Source: Ditylenchus dipsaci
Taxonomy: Eukaryota > Nematoda > Chromadorea > Rhabditida > Anguinidae
Direction of reading: 5' to 3'
Assembly: GCA_004194705.1 (NCBI GenBank)
Contig: SADC01000057.1
Location: 1-64,000, forward strand
Length of the DNA: 64,000 nt
In this document: piece by piece, positions 28,851 through 40,054 of the stretch
How positions within the stretch are numbered: the first letter of the stretch is position 1
How the letters are laid out: the number at the start of each line of letters is the position of its first letter
Notes under the pieces: model-generated
Databases searched by the model: none
What the model was told of the DNA's origin: nothing
The model's input: only the letters and a program-made list of their open reading frames with translations
Program-made: the position numbers and the translations under genes

Positions 28851-29580
28851 CTGTGGCAAATTTACTTTTTTTTGTAGCAAAAATGTTTTTTGTGGCAAAT
28901 TTCGGTACTTCTTCGGCTGACATCACACCTTCAATTTTTGCATTTTGTTGATTTTTTGTGTTTCAATTGAAATTTTTAAATTATTTCTGCTTTCGTATGT
29001 ATTTATGATATTATGTTTTATTTGTGGTCAAAAATTGCTGTGTTGTATGCTTGTGAATAAAATACCGTAATTCCTCTAATAAGCCGCCCCCCCCCCTAAA
29101 TTCAAAAAACTGGTTTCTGGCATTGTGTTTTGACCTATGTTTCGAAGACCACTGTTAGGCAAGTCACCATCTATTTTGTAGCTCATCTTACTGGCTACAA
29201 ATTGAGGGGTAACTTGCCTAAGAGGAGTCTTCGAAAAATGCGTCAAAAACACAATGCCAATAACACGATTTTGAATCACAGGGGGGCGGCTTATTAGAGG
29301 AATTACGGTGTGTATTTAACTGTGCAAAAATTCAGCAAAATGAAAAAATTGAAGGTGTGATGTCAGCCGAAGAAGTCGCTCCGACCACCTTCTACCGACA
29401 TTCTTCTACCGAAATACCAAATTTTCTTTGTAGCTTATTTACTTTTTTGTGGCAAATTTACTTTTTTGTGGCAAATTTATTTTATAGCTAATTTTCTTTT
29501 TTGTGGCATATTTACTTTTTTTTGTAGCAAATTTATTTTTTTCTGTAGCAAATTTACTCTTTTTGTAGCAAATCCGATTT
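28850..29580. repeat. Foldback with TTTTGTGGCAAATTTAC array, containing a nested MITE
   Basis: Units of TTTTTTGTGGCAAATTTACT are found at 28850-28905 and 29420-29575. The inner arms CTTCTTCGGCTGACATCACA (about 28908) and TGTGATGTCAGCCGAAGAAG (about 29355) are inverted. The space between them is occupied by the MITE at 29065-29308. Confidence 0.65.
29065..29308. mobile_element. MITE, CCGTAATTCCTCTAATAAGC-ended
   Basis: CCGTAATTCCTCTAATAAGC at 29065 and GCTTATTAGAGGAATTACGG ending at 29308 are exact inverse copies, followed inward by C/G-runs. TA precedes the left end and TG follows the right end, so the target duplication is TA with one change. It belongs to the same family as the elements at 5276 and 54563. 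Confidence 0.8.
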
Positions 29581-29929
29581 TAGTGCGTAGCACATATACT
29601 TGAGTTAGTGTGCTTATTTATTTCTAAAAATCTCAGAAACATATATATATCTGTTGACACACTTGATCCGCATACCGTTTTTAGTCTTTTTAGACTGAAA
29701 ATCGATTTTCGAGAAAACCGAACCGAGAATTTCGGTTTGGTCCGGCACCCGAAAATTGCAAATTCCTGAAAGATCATAATCAGTTGGCAGAAGATCCCAC
29801 TTGTACCCGGCTATTTCGGCCAACACTCTTTTCTTCACAAGAGAAAGCCCGTTAAGATCCAAAAGCGTACGGACTGAAGTGTTGCTCTTCTCAAAATGGT
29901 GGAGCAAAATGTGGCTAAGGTTGAAAGAA

Positions 29930-30310
29930 TCATCATCATTTGTGTCTAAGGTATGTGAAGGTACCTTTGTGTCTAAGGTACCTTTGTGTCTAAATCACCT
30001 TTGTGTCTAAGGTATGTGGGTGTGCGCATCTCAACTCCAAGCCCCCAAGCCTCCTGCGCCCCCGAAGGGGGATCATAAAGTGCATACCGAGACTCTTTTT
30101 GCCTAGCTCCAGTGACAAAACGAGGTAGAATACCTTGGTCCCCCAAGGCAAAAAGTCGAATTTTGGTCAAAAAAAAATTTTCCAAAATCAACTTTTTAGA
30201 CCAGAGAATGCCCGAAAACACCTTTTTATCGTTTTCAGCGCATAAGAATTACTTAGAAATGGTTAAAACCTGATTTTGAAAAAAAAATTGTTGGGGGGGG
30301 GGGTGTTGAA
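29930..30310. repeat. GC hairpin repeat, copy 3, with CCTTGGTCCCCCAAGG palindrome
   Basis: TTGTGTCTAAGGTA is repeated four times around 29940-30015. GGGTGTGCGCATCTCAAC and CCTCCTGCGCCCCCGAAGGGG follow. From 30080 the sequence matches that at 27640 (GAGACTCTTTTTGCC, CCAAGGCAAAAAGTC), so both are copies of one dispersed repeat. It ends near a G-run at 30290-30303. The stretch 30310-31280 shows nothing recognisable. Confidence 0.6.
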
Positions 30311-31284
30311 ATTAGCGCCTCAGCCTGTATCAGGATTTTTATGTGAGGTCTCGAACTCTTTATCGAGTGGCCGACAAGTCGAGGTTCGAGTTCGAGGGTT
30401 TGAGTTGTGGTGTGATTTTCCCTTCGCTTTGTCAACAATTTATTAACTTTCAAAAATAACTGAAATTTGCAACAGAAAAAATTCAAAATTGACACCAAAA
30501 GCAGCAACAAGATTGAGATTGGAGAGAGCAAGCAACAAATTAGCAACAGTTAAACAAAACAACAAAATTTGAGAAAACTGGGGTCGAAACTGGGCCTGGG
30601 TAGGTTTCTTAAAAAAACGCCGAAAACCGGCCGTGGATTGGTGGTAGGTTGGAGGTGGACAAAAAAAACAAACTGACTGAAATCGTGATTTTTGTTGGTT
30701 TTATGGACAAATTAGGGAGGGGCGATTGCTGTAGTAAAAATGGGTGATGAAACAAGGCCGCCGAAATTGGCTTGAAAACAAGCTAACACTGCTTTTCCCA
30801 ATTTATTTTCATTAGCTGCCAGTGCATAGCTAAAAGCAGGAAGGATCAAACAAAGAAACTAGCAGCTTACATGGGGTGGGGAATCAGAGTGTTTACCAGT
30901 CGATTGGGTAGCTTACTCATCACTTTTAGAATTTCAAAGCATGTGAAAAACAATGGACTGATTTTTTATATAAATTTGTATTAGCTTTGCTTTTATTTGC
31001 CTTAATTTTGGGTAGGTTTCCAATGCCATTGGCCATCGCCCTGTTGGGTTTGCCCTTTTTTTAACAAAAGTCAGTTTTTTAGTGAGTCAGTGAAATAAAG
31101 AGAAGAAGAATGCAAAAAAACTAAAGCAAATTTCAACTTTTAACAAAGAATTGAGGCACTCAACGGCGTTTCCGGTGAAATCCTTGCGGCCGCGACAGGG
31201 GGGTATTCGCTACTAGGGTCAACTTTTTCATAGCATTTTTTGAAGGAAAAGAGCTTTCGGGTTGGGTGATCGAACAGCCGGCGA

Positions 31285-32250
31285 CTCGCTACAAATTGTG
31301 ACTCGCTACTGCGACTCGCTACAATTGCGACTCGCTACTGTGACTCGCTACAATTGCGACTCGCTACAATTGCGACTCGCTACTGCGACTCGCTACAACA
31401 GAAAAGGGGTTTGATTCCCCGCTAGGCAAATCATTTTTTCCGAAGGGATTTTTCGACAGGTGGGAGGAGGGGGGGGGGTGGTTATTCACTACTAGATTTT
31501 TCAAAATTGAAAAGTTTTCAAAAATCGAGTTCACTCACCCGACCCCCAAAATCAGGGGTAAGTACCATTGGTCCAGGTAAATATCCAACCAAACCAAGTG
31601 GTCATCCACTTGGATCAAAATTTTTTCACTTTTTCGGGTACCAAAAACTATTTTCTGGACTAACTTGGACATGCTGAAGATGGTTTCATAGTGGTAAAAT
31701 ACCAGTTTGTAAAGTATTTTTTGAGTTTTGGTAAAATCAATTATTTTCCAATACTCAAAAAATACCATACAAAACCTTACTTAACTATAATCAAACCATC
31801 TTCAGCATGCCCGAATTAGTCCAGAAAATAGTTTTTGGAACCCAAAAAGTGAAAAATTTTTTGCTCCAAGTGGATGACCACTTGGTTTGGTTGGATATCC
31901 ATCTGGATCAGGGGTACTTACCCCTGATTTTGGGGCTAGGGTGGGTGTACTCGAAGTTTTGGTCTTATCAAACCCAATTCACTACACTATTTCACGTATG
32001 ATAAGACAATTTGTTTTTGAATCTGACTCAATTTTATTTTCAGCTTCGTGAACCAGATAGGTACCTCATGATTTATGTATGAACTTAGGACATTTCAAAC
32101 AAGAAAACCTTTGAAGAAATATATATTAATAAATATATTATACAGAAAAAAAAAATCAAAACCATTTTCTGTTGTAGCGAGTCGCAGTAGCGAGTCGCAA
32201 TTGTAGCGAGTCGCAGTAGCGAGTCACAATTTGTAGCGAGTCGACGTTTT
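31285..32250. repeat. Foldback with GACTCGCTACAATTGC arrays as arms
   Basis: At about 31285-31397, GCGACTCGCTAC(AATT/TGT) units run head to tail. At about 32175-32245 the same units run in the opposite orientation. The outermost arms correspond as well: CGACTCGCTACAAATTGTGA on the left and TCACAATTTGTAGCGAGTCG on the right. GGGTGATC occurs just outside both ends but in direct and not inverse orientation. A separate foldback lies inside at 31525-31960. Confidence 0.8.
31525..31960. repeat. Foldback, CCAAGTGGTCxxCCACTTGG family, copy 1
   Basis: Two arms of roughly 200 bp are inverted around 31775. They share CCCCAAAATCAGGGGTAAGT, CCAACCAAACCAAGTGG, TCCACTTGGA and CATGCTGAAGATGGTTT. The short palindrome CCAAGTGG...CCACTTGG is in each arm. 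Relatives: 43280-43700 (full), 46860-47000 (half), and 54040-54080 with 54380-54500. Confidence 0.75.
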
Positions 32251-33079
32251 ACCGGGTGATCATCCTTCTGCCTACTTTTTAAGAGCGTATTTTTTCGTTA
32301 CAACATTCGTTCTCCTAAAGGCTTTTTCAAATTTTCTGCCTAGTTTTTAAAAGCAGTATAAGGTCATCAATATTAGCTTTGACGCGAACTGAGTGAAAAA
32401 TAGAACGATTCAAAAAAATTTGCTGGTTTCCACCTTAACTTTTTAAAACGCACGGGCATGTCCCTTGAAAACTTCGTTGACAAGTAGGTGGGAGGATGGC
32501 GACCCGTAGGACTGTCTTGCTTTAAAAAGTCAAGATAAAGTGTTATTATCCTCTTTCTTATTTTTTCATTTAGGTGTATTGCCTTTATCTAAATAAAACT
32601 GTGTTGATTTGACCTTAGGCAAAAAGGCGCAATTCTCACTCTATTCTCGCTGAGAATGAAAAAATAATCAAGTGAGAATGATAGTGAGAGTGAAAATATT
32701 AGAGTGAGTGAGAATAAAAATCGACAATTAAGTGTGAGAAATTAAGTTCTCACTCTCACTGTGAATCTCACTTTGAGTGAGCTAACGCAAATACTGATAA
32801 AACATGTATGCATACAAGAGTTTAGTCATGCGGTAGGCCAGAGTATTCGGGGATTAACTCGAGAATAATATCGAAAATATACAAGCCGGCTTCTTTGGCA
32901 ACCCTAATCAAAACGAAATGCAACCCTTTTTCTGGTGTAAGACTCTTGCACATAAGCAGACAAGGTCTAAACAGCAAGCTACTTACAACAGTTTTATTAC
33001 AACACACAAATACTCTGATCATGTATACAGACATATAATACGCAATAGATTCTACAGCCTCAGGCATTTCTTCACACAT

Positions 33080-34982
33080 CTATTGACGCATATGAGTATA
33101 GTTGGACAGATCCACGTCCTCGATGGAATTGCAGTAGTGCTTGCGGAGAACATATTCGATCAGCGACAGATGAATGAAGAGAAATTGTTCCGGCTTGTTC
33201 ACTGCCATAGCTCTTTGTCCGCGGACAGCAAGGACGGTTTTTTCAACATCCAGCAACTTAGGCTCTACAGCGAATTGACGGCAGGCATCCAATTTGCGCT
33301 GGCAGATGTCCATCACTACCAAAGACCCACTTCTTCCCACACCAGCTATGCCATGCACAAGAATAGGAGTTCTATCAATTCAAGGGACATAAGAAAAAAA
33401 GGGGGGTCATAAAAATTACAACCTTTCACCATCCGAGATCCACCCATCTTTGACGGCTTCTTTAAGAATCAGGTCACGATTGAAATTCATGTCTTCGATG
33501 AAATTAAGCACCTCGGTCACATGAGTCGGGGTCCCTGAGACAAAAATTTGATATTAAAAAAAATACGAAATAAAAAAACTAACCCTTATCAGGCCAGCGA
33601 TAGAACAGCAAGTGAAGCACTTTGCGAGGAGGCTCGGTACCCTTCTGGGCCTAAATTCAAAAAATGAAGAAAATAAAGCTTATCCATGGTGTGCCCCAAT
33701 AAGCCAGGGAAATTTCCGCCTGCAATTACCGTATATCTTCTAAAAAGGTCCCATTCCCTAAAAGGTGTTGAAAAATAAGGCCCCACCTCAAATAAGGCCT
33801 AAAAGGCACATCTTTTAATAAGGCCCTACCTTATAATAAGGCCCTACCTTATAATGAGGCCCCTTATAATGAGGCACACCTTTAAAAAAGGGTTGAAAAA
33901 AAGGCTGCATAAGTTTTTTATTAGAAAATACACGCTATGCCCTTTTTCACCCTCTCACGAGTCAATTACAGGGTGATTACAGAATTCTGCCGATTTTGTT
34001 TCGACCATAACTTAATATAGAATGCGTTTTTTGAAAAAAAAAAGTTGGGCTTATAATGTCAAAAACAGGATTTTCGCTTGGTCCTCCCTGTGGTGTGGGC
34101 CTCACGCATTTAGAGGAATCCACAGACCAGGGACCTATGTCACTAATTGAAAATTTAGTGACACAGAATTTTTAAATCAGTATTTACGGAAGATCAGACT
34201 GGCCTCTGAAATGATTTTTTGGCGAGCTATTGGAGAATTTCCCTCTACATTATTGTTTACATATATTTTTTAAATCACGATGTTACGATATAATAAGTTG
34301 TAGTCAAAACAAAACCGTCTGAATTCTCGAATCACCCTGTATAATGAAAAATAAGAGAGACCAACCAAGAGCATTGTAGCATCATATGCCTTTCTGACAG
34401 CGCGCGTACCATTGTGTTTGATGCTGAATGGCTCTGAGATGAATTGTTGTCCGGCATTCACAGGAATGTATTCAGGACACTTTTTCCCATCAATTATTGC
34501 AAAAGAAACGATAAGAGCGACCTGCAAGCAGACAGCAATCATACATGCACTATACAGACAAAATCAATACCTTCTCTTTCCAGATCATCTCCCAAAACTG
34601 ACCAATAGTATGTTCCAAAGGCGCCTGCGTCAAGATGAATTTTCGGTGCTCACGAAAACCGTCAACATAGCTGGCGTGGATGTAATCGTGCTCTTCGGTT
34701 GGATGTCTTGGAAGAAGAAAGCAACACTGGCATAAATTTTTTGCAAAATACTTACTTGACCACAACGCGATTGTAATCGAAGCAGGGTACATCACCATAG
34801 CGATTACTGTCAGGCAAGGAATTGCAAGCTTCTGAGGAGTTGTCCTTGCTCTGCATCACCACATTGTTGTAGTCGGAGAACTTGCTGAAGACATCTTTGG
34901 CACAGAAGAGTCGCATGAATGAGTCGAGCGTAGCACCACCATCTTTTTCCAAATCATGCACGAATGTTTTATCACCAGCCAT
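33080..34982 (-). CDS. Tyrosine phosphatase-like protein, catalytic Cys replaced by Gly (copy 1)
   Basis: The gene has six exons on -: 34756-34982, 34571-34706, 34366-34521, 33584-33650, 33423-33534 and 33080-33371. Together they give an uninterrupted frame of 329 codons with GT-AG borders. PTP hallmarks in order: NRYGDVPCFDYNRVVVK (pTyr loop), DYIHASYVDGF, FILTQAPLEHTIGQFWEM, LHLLFYRWPDKGTPT (WPD loop with Asp), ILVHGIAGVGRSGS (P-loop) and KPEQFLFIH (Q-loop region). In the P-loop the HCxxGxxR cysteine is Gly (codon GGC where TGC is expected), so phosphatase chemistry should be lost. The Arg and WPD Asp are kept. The P-loop could still bind phosphotyrosine. Short, single-domain PTPs of this kind are a nematode-type expansion, which is my inference. 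No signal peptide or membrane segment is seen. Confidence 0.85.
33969..34339. mobile_element. CAGGGTGATTACAG-ended MITE in a PTP intron, TA target site
   Basis: CAGGGTGATTACAGAATTCT and the inverse of GAATTCTCGAATCACCCTG form the ends, with TA on both sides. Further inward the arms share TTTTGTTT(C/T)GAC and ATAACTTAATATA-like words. It lies in the intron between the exons ending at 33650 and 34366. The same insertion is at 37806-38175 in unit 2. Confidence 0.8.
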
Positions 34983-35171
34983 CAAAAGATCTGAAGGGAG
35001 TTTCGGTAAACTAAGGATTTTTGGCGCTACTGTAATATTGCACCTCCCCCCAAATAATTTTTAGGCTTGGGAATTAGGCTTAGCCCTTAGGCTCTGGCCT
35101 CAGGCATTAGGCTCAGGGACAACACGTAATAATTTCACAACTTTTCAAAGAAAAGTATGGTTTTTGAGGTA

Positions 35172-35339
35172 CAGTCCACTCTCGATACAGTGTAGCTGGT
35201 GGGATCGGAAAAATATAGACTATATCGAGGGTACACTGTAAGCCAGTTTGGCTTAGAGCTGACTTAATGAGGTTGAAAAAATATACACTATATCGAGATC
35301 TACACTGTATCGAGGGTACACTGTATCGAGAGTTGACTG
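35172..35339. mobile_element. CAGTCCACTCTCGATACAGTG-ended MITE, TA target site
   Basis: CAGTCCACTCTCGATACAGT and the inverse of ACTGTATCGAGAGTTGACTG form the ends, with TA on both sides (35170-35171 and 35340-35341). The interior repeats TACACT(A/G)TATCGAG three times. It lies upstream (on the minus strand) of PTP copy 1. Confidence 0.8.
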
Positions 35340-35694
35340 TACCTGAAAAATTATTGGGGGGGGGGGGGTATATATGTATATATGACAGTAGCGTCGGATT
35401 TATATAGTTTTGGTAAAATGAGCTGCGACTGTATAGTGTTAAACATGAGAAAGGCTGCGTGTACCGAACTACGCGATTTCTGTAGAATTTCACGCTGAAC
35501 ACGATGGCTAAAAAAATATTGCGGAAACAGGAGGGAAAAGAACGGGTAAAACATTTTAAAATAATTAAAAGAGACTTTCTGAGAAAATGATAAAGTCACA
35601 AAGGAATATTTACCACGATTTTTTTTTCAAAATTTTTCTGTGATGTCCATCAGGAATGAGCTTTTGCGTCTATTTATATATAAACTAGTTTTTT

Positions 35695-36350
35695 GTTAGA
35701 CGCATTTCACGTCTAGATAAAGCCTATTTAGTTTGAATAAGTCTATTTAGACGTACGTCTATTTTAGACGTAAAGTCTATTTAGACGTAAAAGTCTATTT
35801 AGACGTACAGTCGAGTCTCTATATAGCATCCACGCCAAAAGTTCGTTCCCACCTCGGGTCCGACACTTTTTTTAGCTCAATTTCTAAAATATTTTGCCAA
35901 AACTGATTCGTCAGTCTAGTCGGAAATATCGCAGGGATTCCGATTTTGCCGATCGTTTCTCAGAAACATGGTAATTTTGCCATTTAGACCCGCAAACCTC
36001 TATATAGCATCGCCTTAAATCTCAAAAAGGCGATGCTATATAGAGGTTTGCGGGTCTAAATGGCAAAATTACCATGTTTCTGAGAAACGATCGGCAAAAT
36101 CGGAATCCCTTCGATATTTCCGACTAGACTGACGAATCAGTTTTGGCAAAATACTTTAGAAATTGAGCTGAAAAAAGTGTCGGACCCGGGGTGGGAACGA
36201 ACTTTTGGGGTGGATGCTATATAGAGACTCGACTGTACGTCTATTTTAGACGTGAAGTCTATTTTAGACGTGAAGTCTATTTAGACGTGAAGTATATTTA
36301 GACGTACGTCTATTTTAGACGTGAAGTCTATTTAGACGTAAAAGTCTAAC
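35695..36350. repeat. Palindromic short array GTCTATTTAGACGT, split by a foldback MITE
   Basis: GTCTATTTAGACGT(A/G)AA units, each nearly self-complementary, run from about 35695 to 35806 and from 36236 to 36345. The 428-bp element at 35808-36235 is inserted at a TA of one unit, with TACGTC preserved on both sides. Confidence 0.8.
35808..36235. mobile_element. 428-bp near-perfect foldback, CAGTCGAGTCTCTATATAGC ends, TA target site
   Basis: The arms of about 205 bp are almost exact inverse copies, with a loop near 36020 (CCTTAAATCTCAAAAAGG). The termini are CAGTCGAGTCTCTATATAGC and complement, flanked by TA. The interior words AAAAGTTCGTTCCCACCTCG and GGTCCGACACTTTTTTTA also occur in the element at 45580-46006, so these are one family. 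Confidence 0.88.
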
Positions 36351-36919
36351 AGAAATTTATTTGAATTTAGCTTTTTTATACCACTTTTTTGTGTTCTTAT
36401 TGTTTAAACAAGTCAAAATTATATTATGGCAATCAGCACAAGTAATAAATACTTCTGCTTCACACTTTATTAGTCATGAACAGTGTTTGCAAATCGTGTG
36501 AAACCTAAATAATAGTACTGAAACTGCAAATTTACCCATAGAGTGAGTGAGAATAAAAATCGACAATTAAGTGTGAGAAATTAAGTTCTCACTCTCACTG
36601 TGAATCTCACTTTGAGTGAGCTAACGCAAATACTGATAAAACATGTATGCATACAAGAGTTTAGTCATGCGGTAGGCCAGAGTATTCGGGGATTAACTCG
36701 AGAATAATATCGAAAATATACAAGCCGGCTTCTTTGGCAACCCTAATCAAAAGGAAATGCAACCCTTTTTCTGGTGTAAGACTCTTGCACATAAGCAGAC
36801 AAGGTCTAAACAGCAAGCTACTTACAACAGTTTTATTACAACACACAAATACTCTGATCATGTATACAGACATATAATACGCAATAGATTCTACAGCCTT
36901 CAGGCATTTCTTCACACAT

Positions 36920-38818
36920 CTATTGACGCATATGAGTATAGTTGGACAGATCCACGTCCTCGATGGAATTGCAGTAGTGCTTGCGGAGAACATATTCGAT
37001 CAGCGACAGATGAATGAAGAGAAATTGTTCCGGCTTGTTCACTGCCATAGCTCTTTGTCCGCGGACAGCAAGGACGGTTTTTTCAACATCCAACAACTTA
37101 GGCTCTACAGCGAATTGACGGCAGGCATCCAATTTGCGCTGGCAGATGTCCATCACTACCAAAGACCCACTTCTTCCCACACCAGCTATGCCATGCACAA
37201 GAATAGGAGTTCTATCAATTCAAGGGACATAAGAAAAAAAGGGGGTCATAAAAATTACAACCTTTCACCATCCGAGATCCACCCATCTTTGACGGCTTCT
37301 TTAAGAATCAGGTCACGATTGAAATTCATGTCTTCGATGAAATTAAGCACCTCGGTCACATGAGTCGGGGTCCCTGAGACAAAAATTTGATATTAAAAAA
37401 ATACGAAATAAAAAAACTAACCCTTATCAGGCCAGCGATAGAACAGCAAGTGAAGCACTTTGCGAGGAGGCTCGGTACCCTTCTGGGCCTAAATTCAAAA
37501 AATGAAGAAAATAAAGCTTATCCATGGTGTGCCCCAATAAGCCAGGGAAATTTCCGCCTGCAATTACCGTATATCTTCTAAAAGGTCCCATTCCCTAAAA
37601 GGTGTTGAAAAATAAGGCCCCACCTCAAATAAGGCCTAAAAGGCACATCTTTTAATAAGGCCCTACCTTATAATAAGGCCCTACCTTATAATGAGGCCCC
37701 TTATAATGAGGCACACCTTTAAAAAGGGTTGAAAAAAAGGCTGCATAAGTTTTTTTATTAGAAAATACACGCTATGCCCTTTTTCACCCTCTCACGAGTC
37801 AATTACAGGGTGATTACAGAATTCTGCCGATTTTGTTTCGACCATAACTTAATATAGAATGCGTTTTTTGAAAAAAAAAGTTGGGCTTATAATGTCAAAA
37901 ACAGGATTTTCGCTTGGTCCTCCCTGTGGTGTGGGCCTCACGCATTTAGAGGAATCCACAGACCAGGGACCTATGTCACTAATTGAAAATTTAGTGACAC
38001 AGAATTTTAAATCAGTATTTACGGAAGATCAGACTGGCCTCTGAAATGATTTTTTGGCGAGCTATTGGAGAATTTCCCTCTACATTATTGTTTACATATA
38101 TTTTTTTAAATCACGATGTTACGATATAATAAGTTGTAGTCAAAACAAAACCGTCTGAATTCTCGAATCACCCTGTATAATGAAAAATAAGAGAGACCAA
38201 CCAAGAGCATTGTAGCATCATATGCCTTTCTGACAGCGCGCGTACCATTGTGTTTGATGCTGAATGGCTCTGAGATGAATTGTTGTCCGGCATTCACAGG
38301 AATGTATTCAGGACACTTTTTCCCATCAATTATTGCAAAAGAAACGATAAGAGCGACCTGCAAGCAGACAGCAATCATACATGCACTATACAGACAAAAT
38401 CAATACCTTCTCTTTCCAGATCATCTCCCAAAACTGACCAATAGTATGTTCCAAAGGCGCCTGCGTCAAGATGAATTTTCGGTGCTCACGAAAACCGTCA
38501 ACATAGCTGGCGTGGATGTAATCGTGCTCTTCGGTTGGATGTCTTGGAAGAAGAAAGCAACACTGGCATAAATTTTTTGCAAAATACTTACTTGACCACA
38601 ACGCGATTGTAATCGAAGCAGGGTACATCACCATAGCGATTACTGTCAGGCAAGGAATTGCAAGCTTCTGAGGAGTTGTCCTTGCTCTGCATCACCACAT
38701 TGTTGTAGTCGGAGAACTTGCTGAAGACATCTTTGGCACAGAAGAGTCGCATGAATGAGTCGAGCGTAGCACCACCATCTTTTTCCAAATCATGCACGAA
38801 TGTTTTATCACCAGCCAT
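36920..38818 (-). CDS. Tyrosine phosphatase-like protein, catalytic Cys replaced by Gly (copy 2)
   Basis: The exons on - are 38592-38818, 38407-38542, 38202-38357, 37422-37488, 37262-37373 and 36920-37211, equivalent one by one to copy 1, with the same uninterrupted 329-codon frame. The pTyr loop, WPD loop and Q-loop are unchanged, and the P-loop again reads VHGIAGVGRSGS with Gly for the catalytic Cys. One base change in the last exon (about 37092) alters no hallmark. The two copies must have separated very recently, or one is an assembly duplicate. The copies have the same 5' flank, including the foldback MITE and GTCTATTTAGACGT array, so both could be transcribed. Confidence 0.83.
37806..38175. 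mobile_element. CAGGGTGATTACAG-ended MITE, unit 2 copy
   Basis: Same insertion as 33969-34339 at the equivalent intron position, carried along by the duplication. TA on both sides is preserved. Confidence 0.8.
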
Positions 38819-39008
38819 CAAAAGATCTGAAGGGAGTTTCGGTAAACTAAGGATTTTTGGCGCTACTGTAATATTGCACCTCCCCCCAAATAATTTTTAG
38901 GCTTGGGAATTAGGCTTAGCCCTTAGGCTCTGGGCCTCAGGCATTAGGCTCAGGGACAACACGTAATAATTTCACAACTTTTCAAAGAAAAGTATGGTTT
39001 TTGAGGTA

Positions 39009-39161
39009 CAGTCCACTCTCGATACAGTGTAGCTGGTGGGGATCGGAAAAATATAGACTATATCGAGGGTACACTGTAAGCCAGTTTGGCTTAGAGCTGA
39101 CTTAATGAGGTTGAAAAAATATACACTATATCGAGATCTACACTGTATCGAGAGTTGACTG
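39009..39161. mobile_element. CAGTCCACTCTCGATACAGTG-ended MITE, unit 2 copy
   Basis: Same insertion as 35172-35339, shortened by loss of one internal TATCGAGGGTACACTG repeat. Confidence 0.8.
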
Positions 39162-39626
39162 TACCTGAAAAATTATTGGGGGGGGGGTATATATGTATAT
39201 ATGACAGTAGCGTCGGATTTATATAGTTTTGGTAAAATGAGCTGCGACTGTATAGTGTTAAACATGAGAAAGGCTGCGTGTACCGAACTACGCGATTTCT
39301 GTAGAATTTCACGCTGAACACGATGGCTAAAAAAATATTGCGGAAACAGGAGGGAAAAGAACGGGTAAAACATTTTAAAATAATTAAAAGAGACTTTCTG
39401 AGAAAATGATAAAGTCACAAAGGAATATTTACCACGATTTTTTTTTCAAAATTTTTCTGTGATGTCCATCAGGAATGAGCTTTTGCGTCTATTTATATAT
39501 AAACTAGTTTTTTGTTAGACGCATTTCACGTCTAGATAAAGCCTATTTAGTTTGAATAAGTCTATTTAGACGTACGTCTATTTTAGACGTAAAGTCTATT
39601 TAGACGTAAAAGTCTATTTAGACGTA

Positions 39627-40054
39627 CAGTCGAGTCTCTATATAGCATCCACGCCAAAAGTTCGTTCCCACCTCGGGTCCGACACTTTTTTTAGCTCAAT
39701 TTCTAAAATATTTTGCCAAAACTGATTCGTCAGTCTAGTCGGAAATATCGCAGGGATTCCGATTTTGCCGATCGTTTCTCAGAAACATGGTAATTTTGCC
39801 ATTTAGACCCGCAAACCTCTATATAGCATCGCCTTAAATCTCAAAAAGGCGATGCTATATAGAGGTTTGCGGGTCTAAATGGCAAAATTACCATGTTTCT
39901 GAGAAACGATCGGCAAAATCGGAATCCCTTCGATATTTCCGACTAGACTGACGAATCAGTTTTGGCAAAATACTTTAGAAATTGAGCTGAAAAAAGTGTC
40001 GGACCCGGGGTGGGAACGAACTTTTGGGGTGGATGCTATATAGAGACTCGACTG
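39627..40054. mobile_element. 428-bp foldback MITE, unit 2 copy
   Basis: Equivalent to 35808-36235 with the same length and the same flanking GTCTATTTAGACGT array. Confidence 0.88.

Larger units (their letters stand above)
32701..36539. repeat. Tandem duplication unit 1 (3,839 bp)
   Basis: The sequence from AGAGTGAGTGAGAATAAAAA at 32701 to AAATTTACCCAT at 36539 is repeated immediately after itself. Differences seen are single substitutions, small indels in homopolymers and one 20-bp-scale indel (about 35311). The unit contains one complete PTP gene and three MITEs, all at matching positions in unit 2, so duplication came after those insertions. Confidence 0.9.

Noticed and set aside
30310..31280. 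LTR retrotransposon or reverse transcriptase remnants
   Set aside because: No LTR pair, primer-binding site, or RT motif (YxDD context) was seen here or elsewhere in the window.
35113..35599. Open frames on - with YIHIYPPPPNN and YFFSHRVQREIL
   Set aside because: They run through a MITE and a G-run and shift between the two duplicated units, which a real exon would not do.
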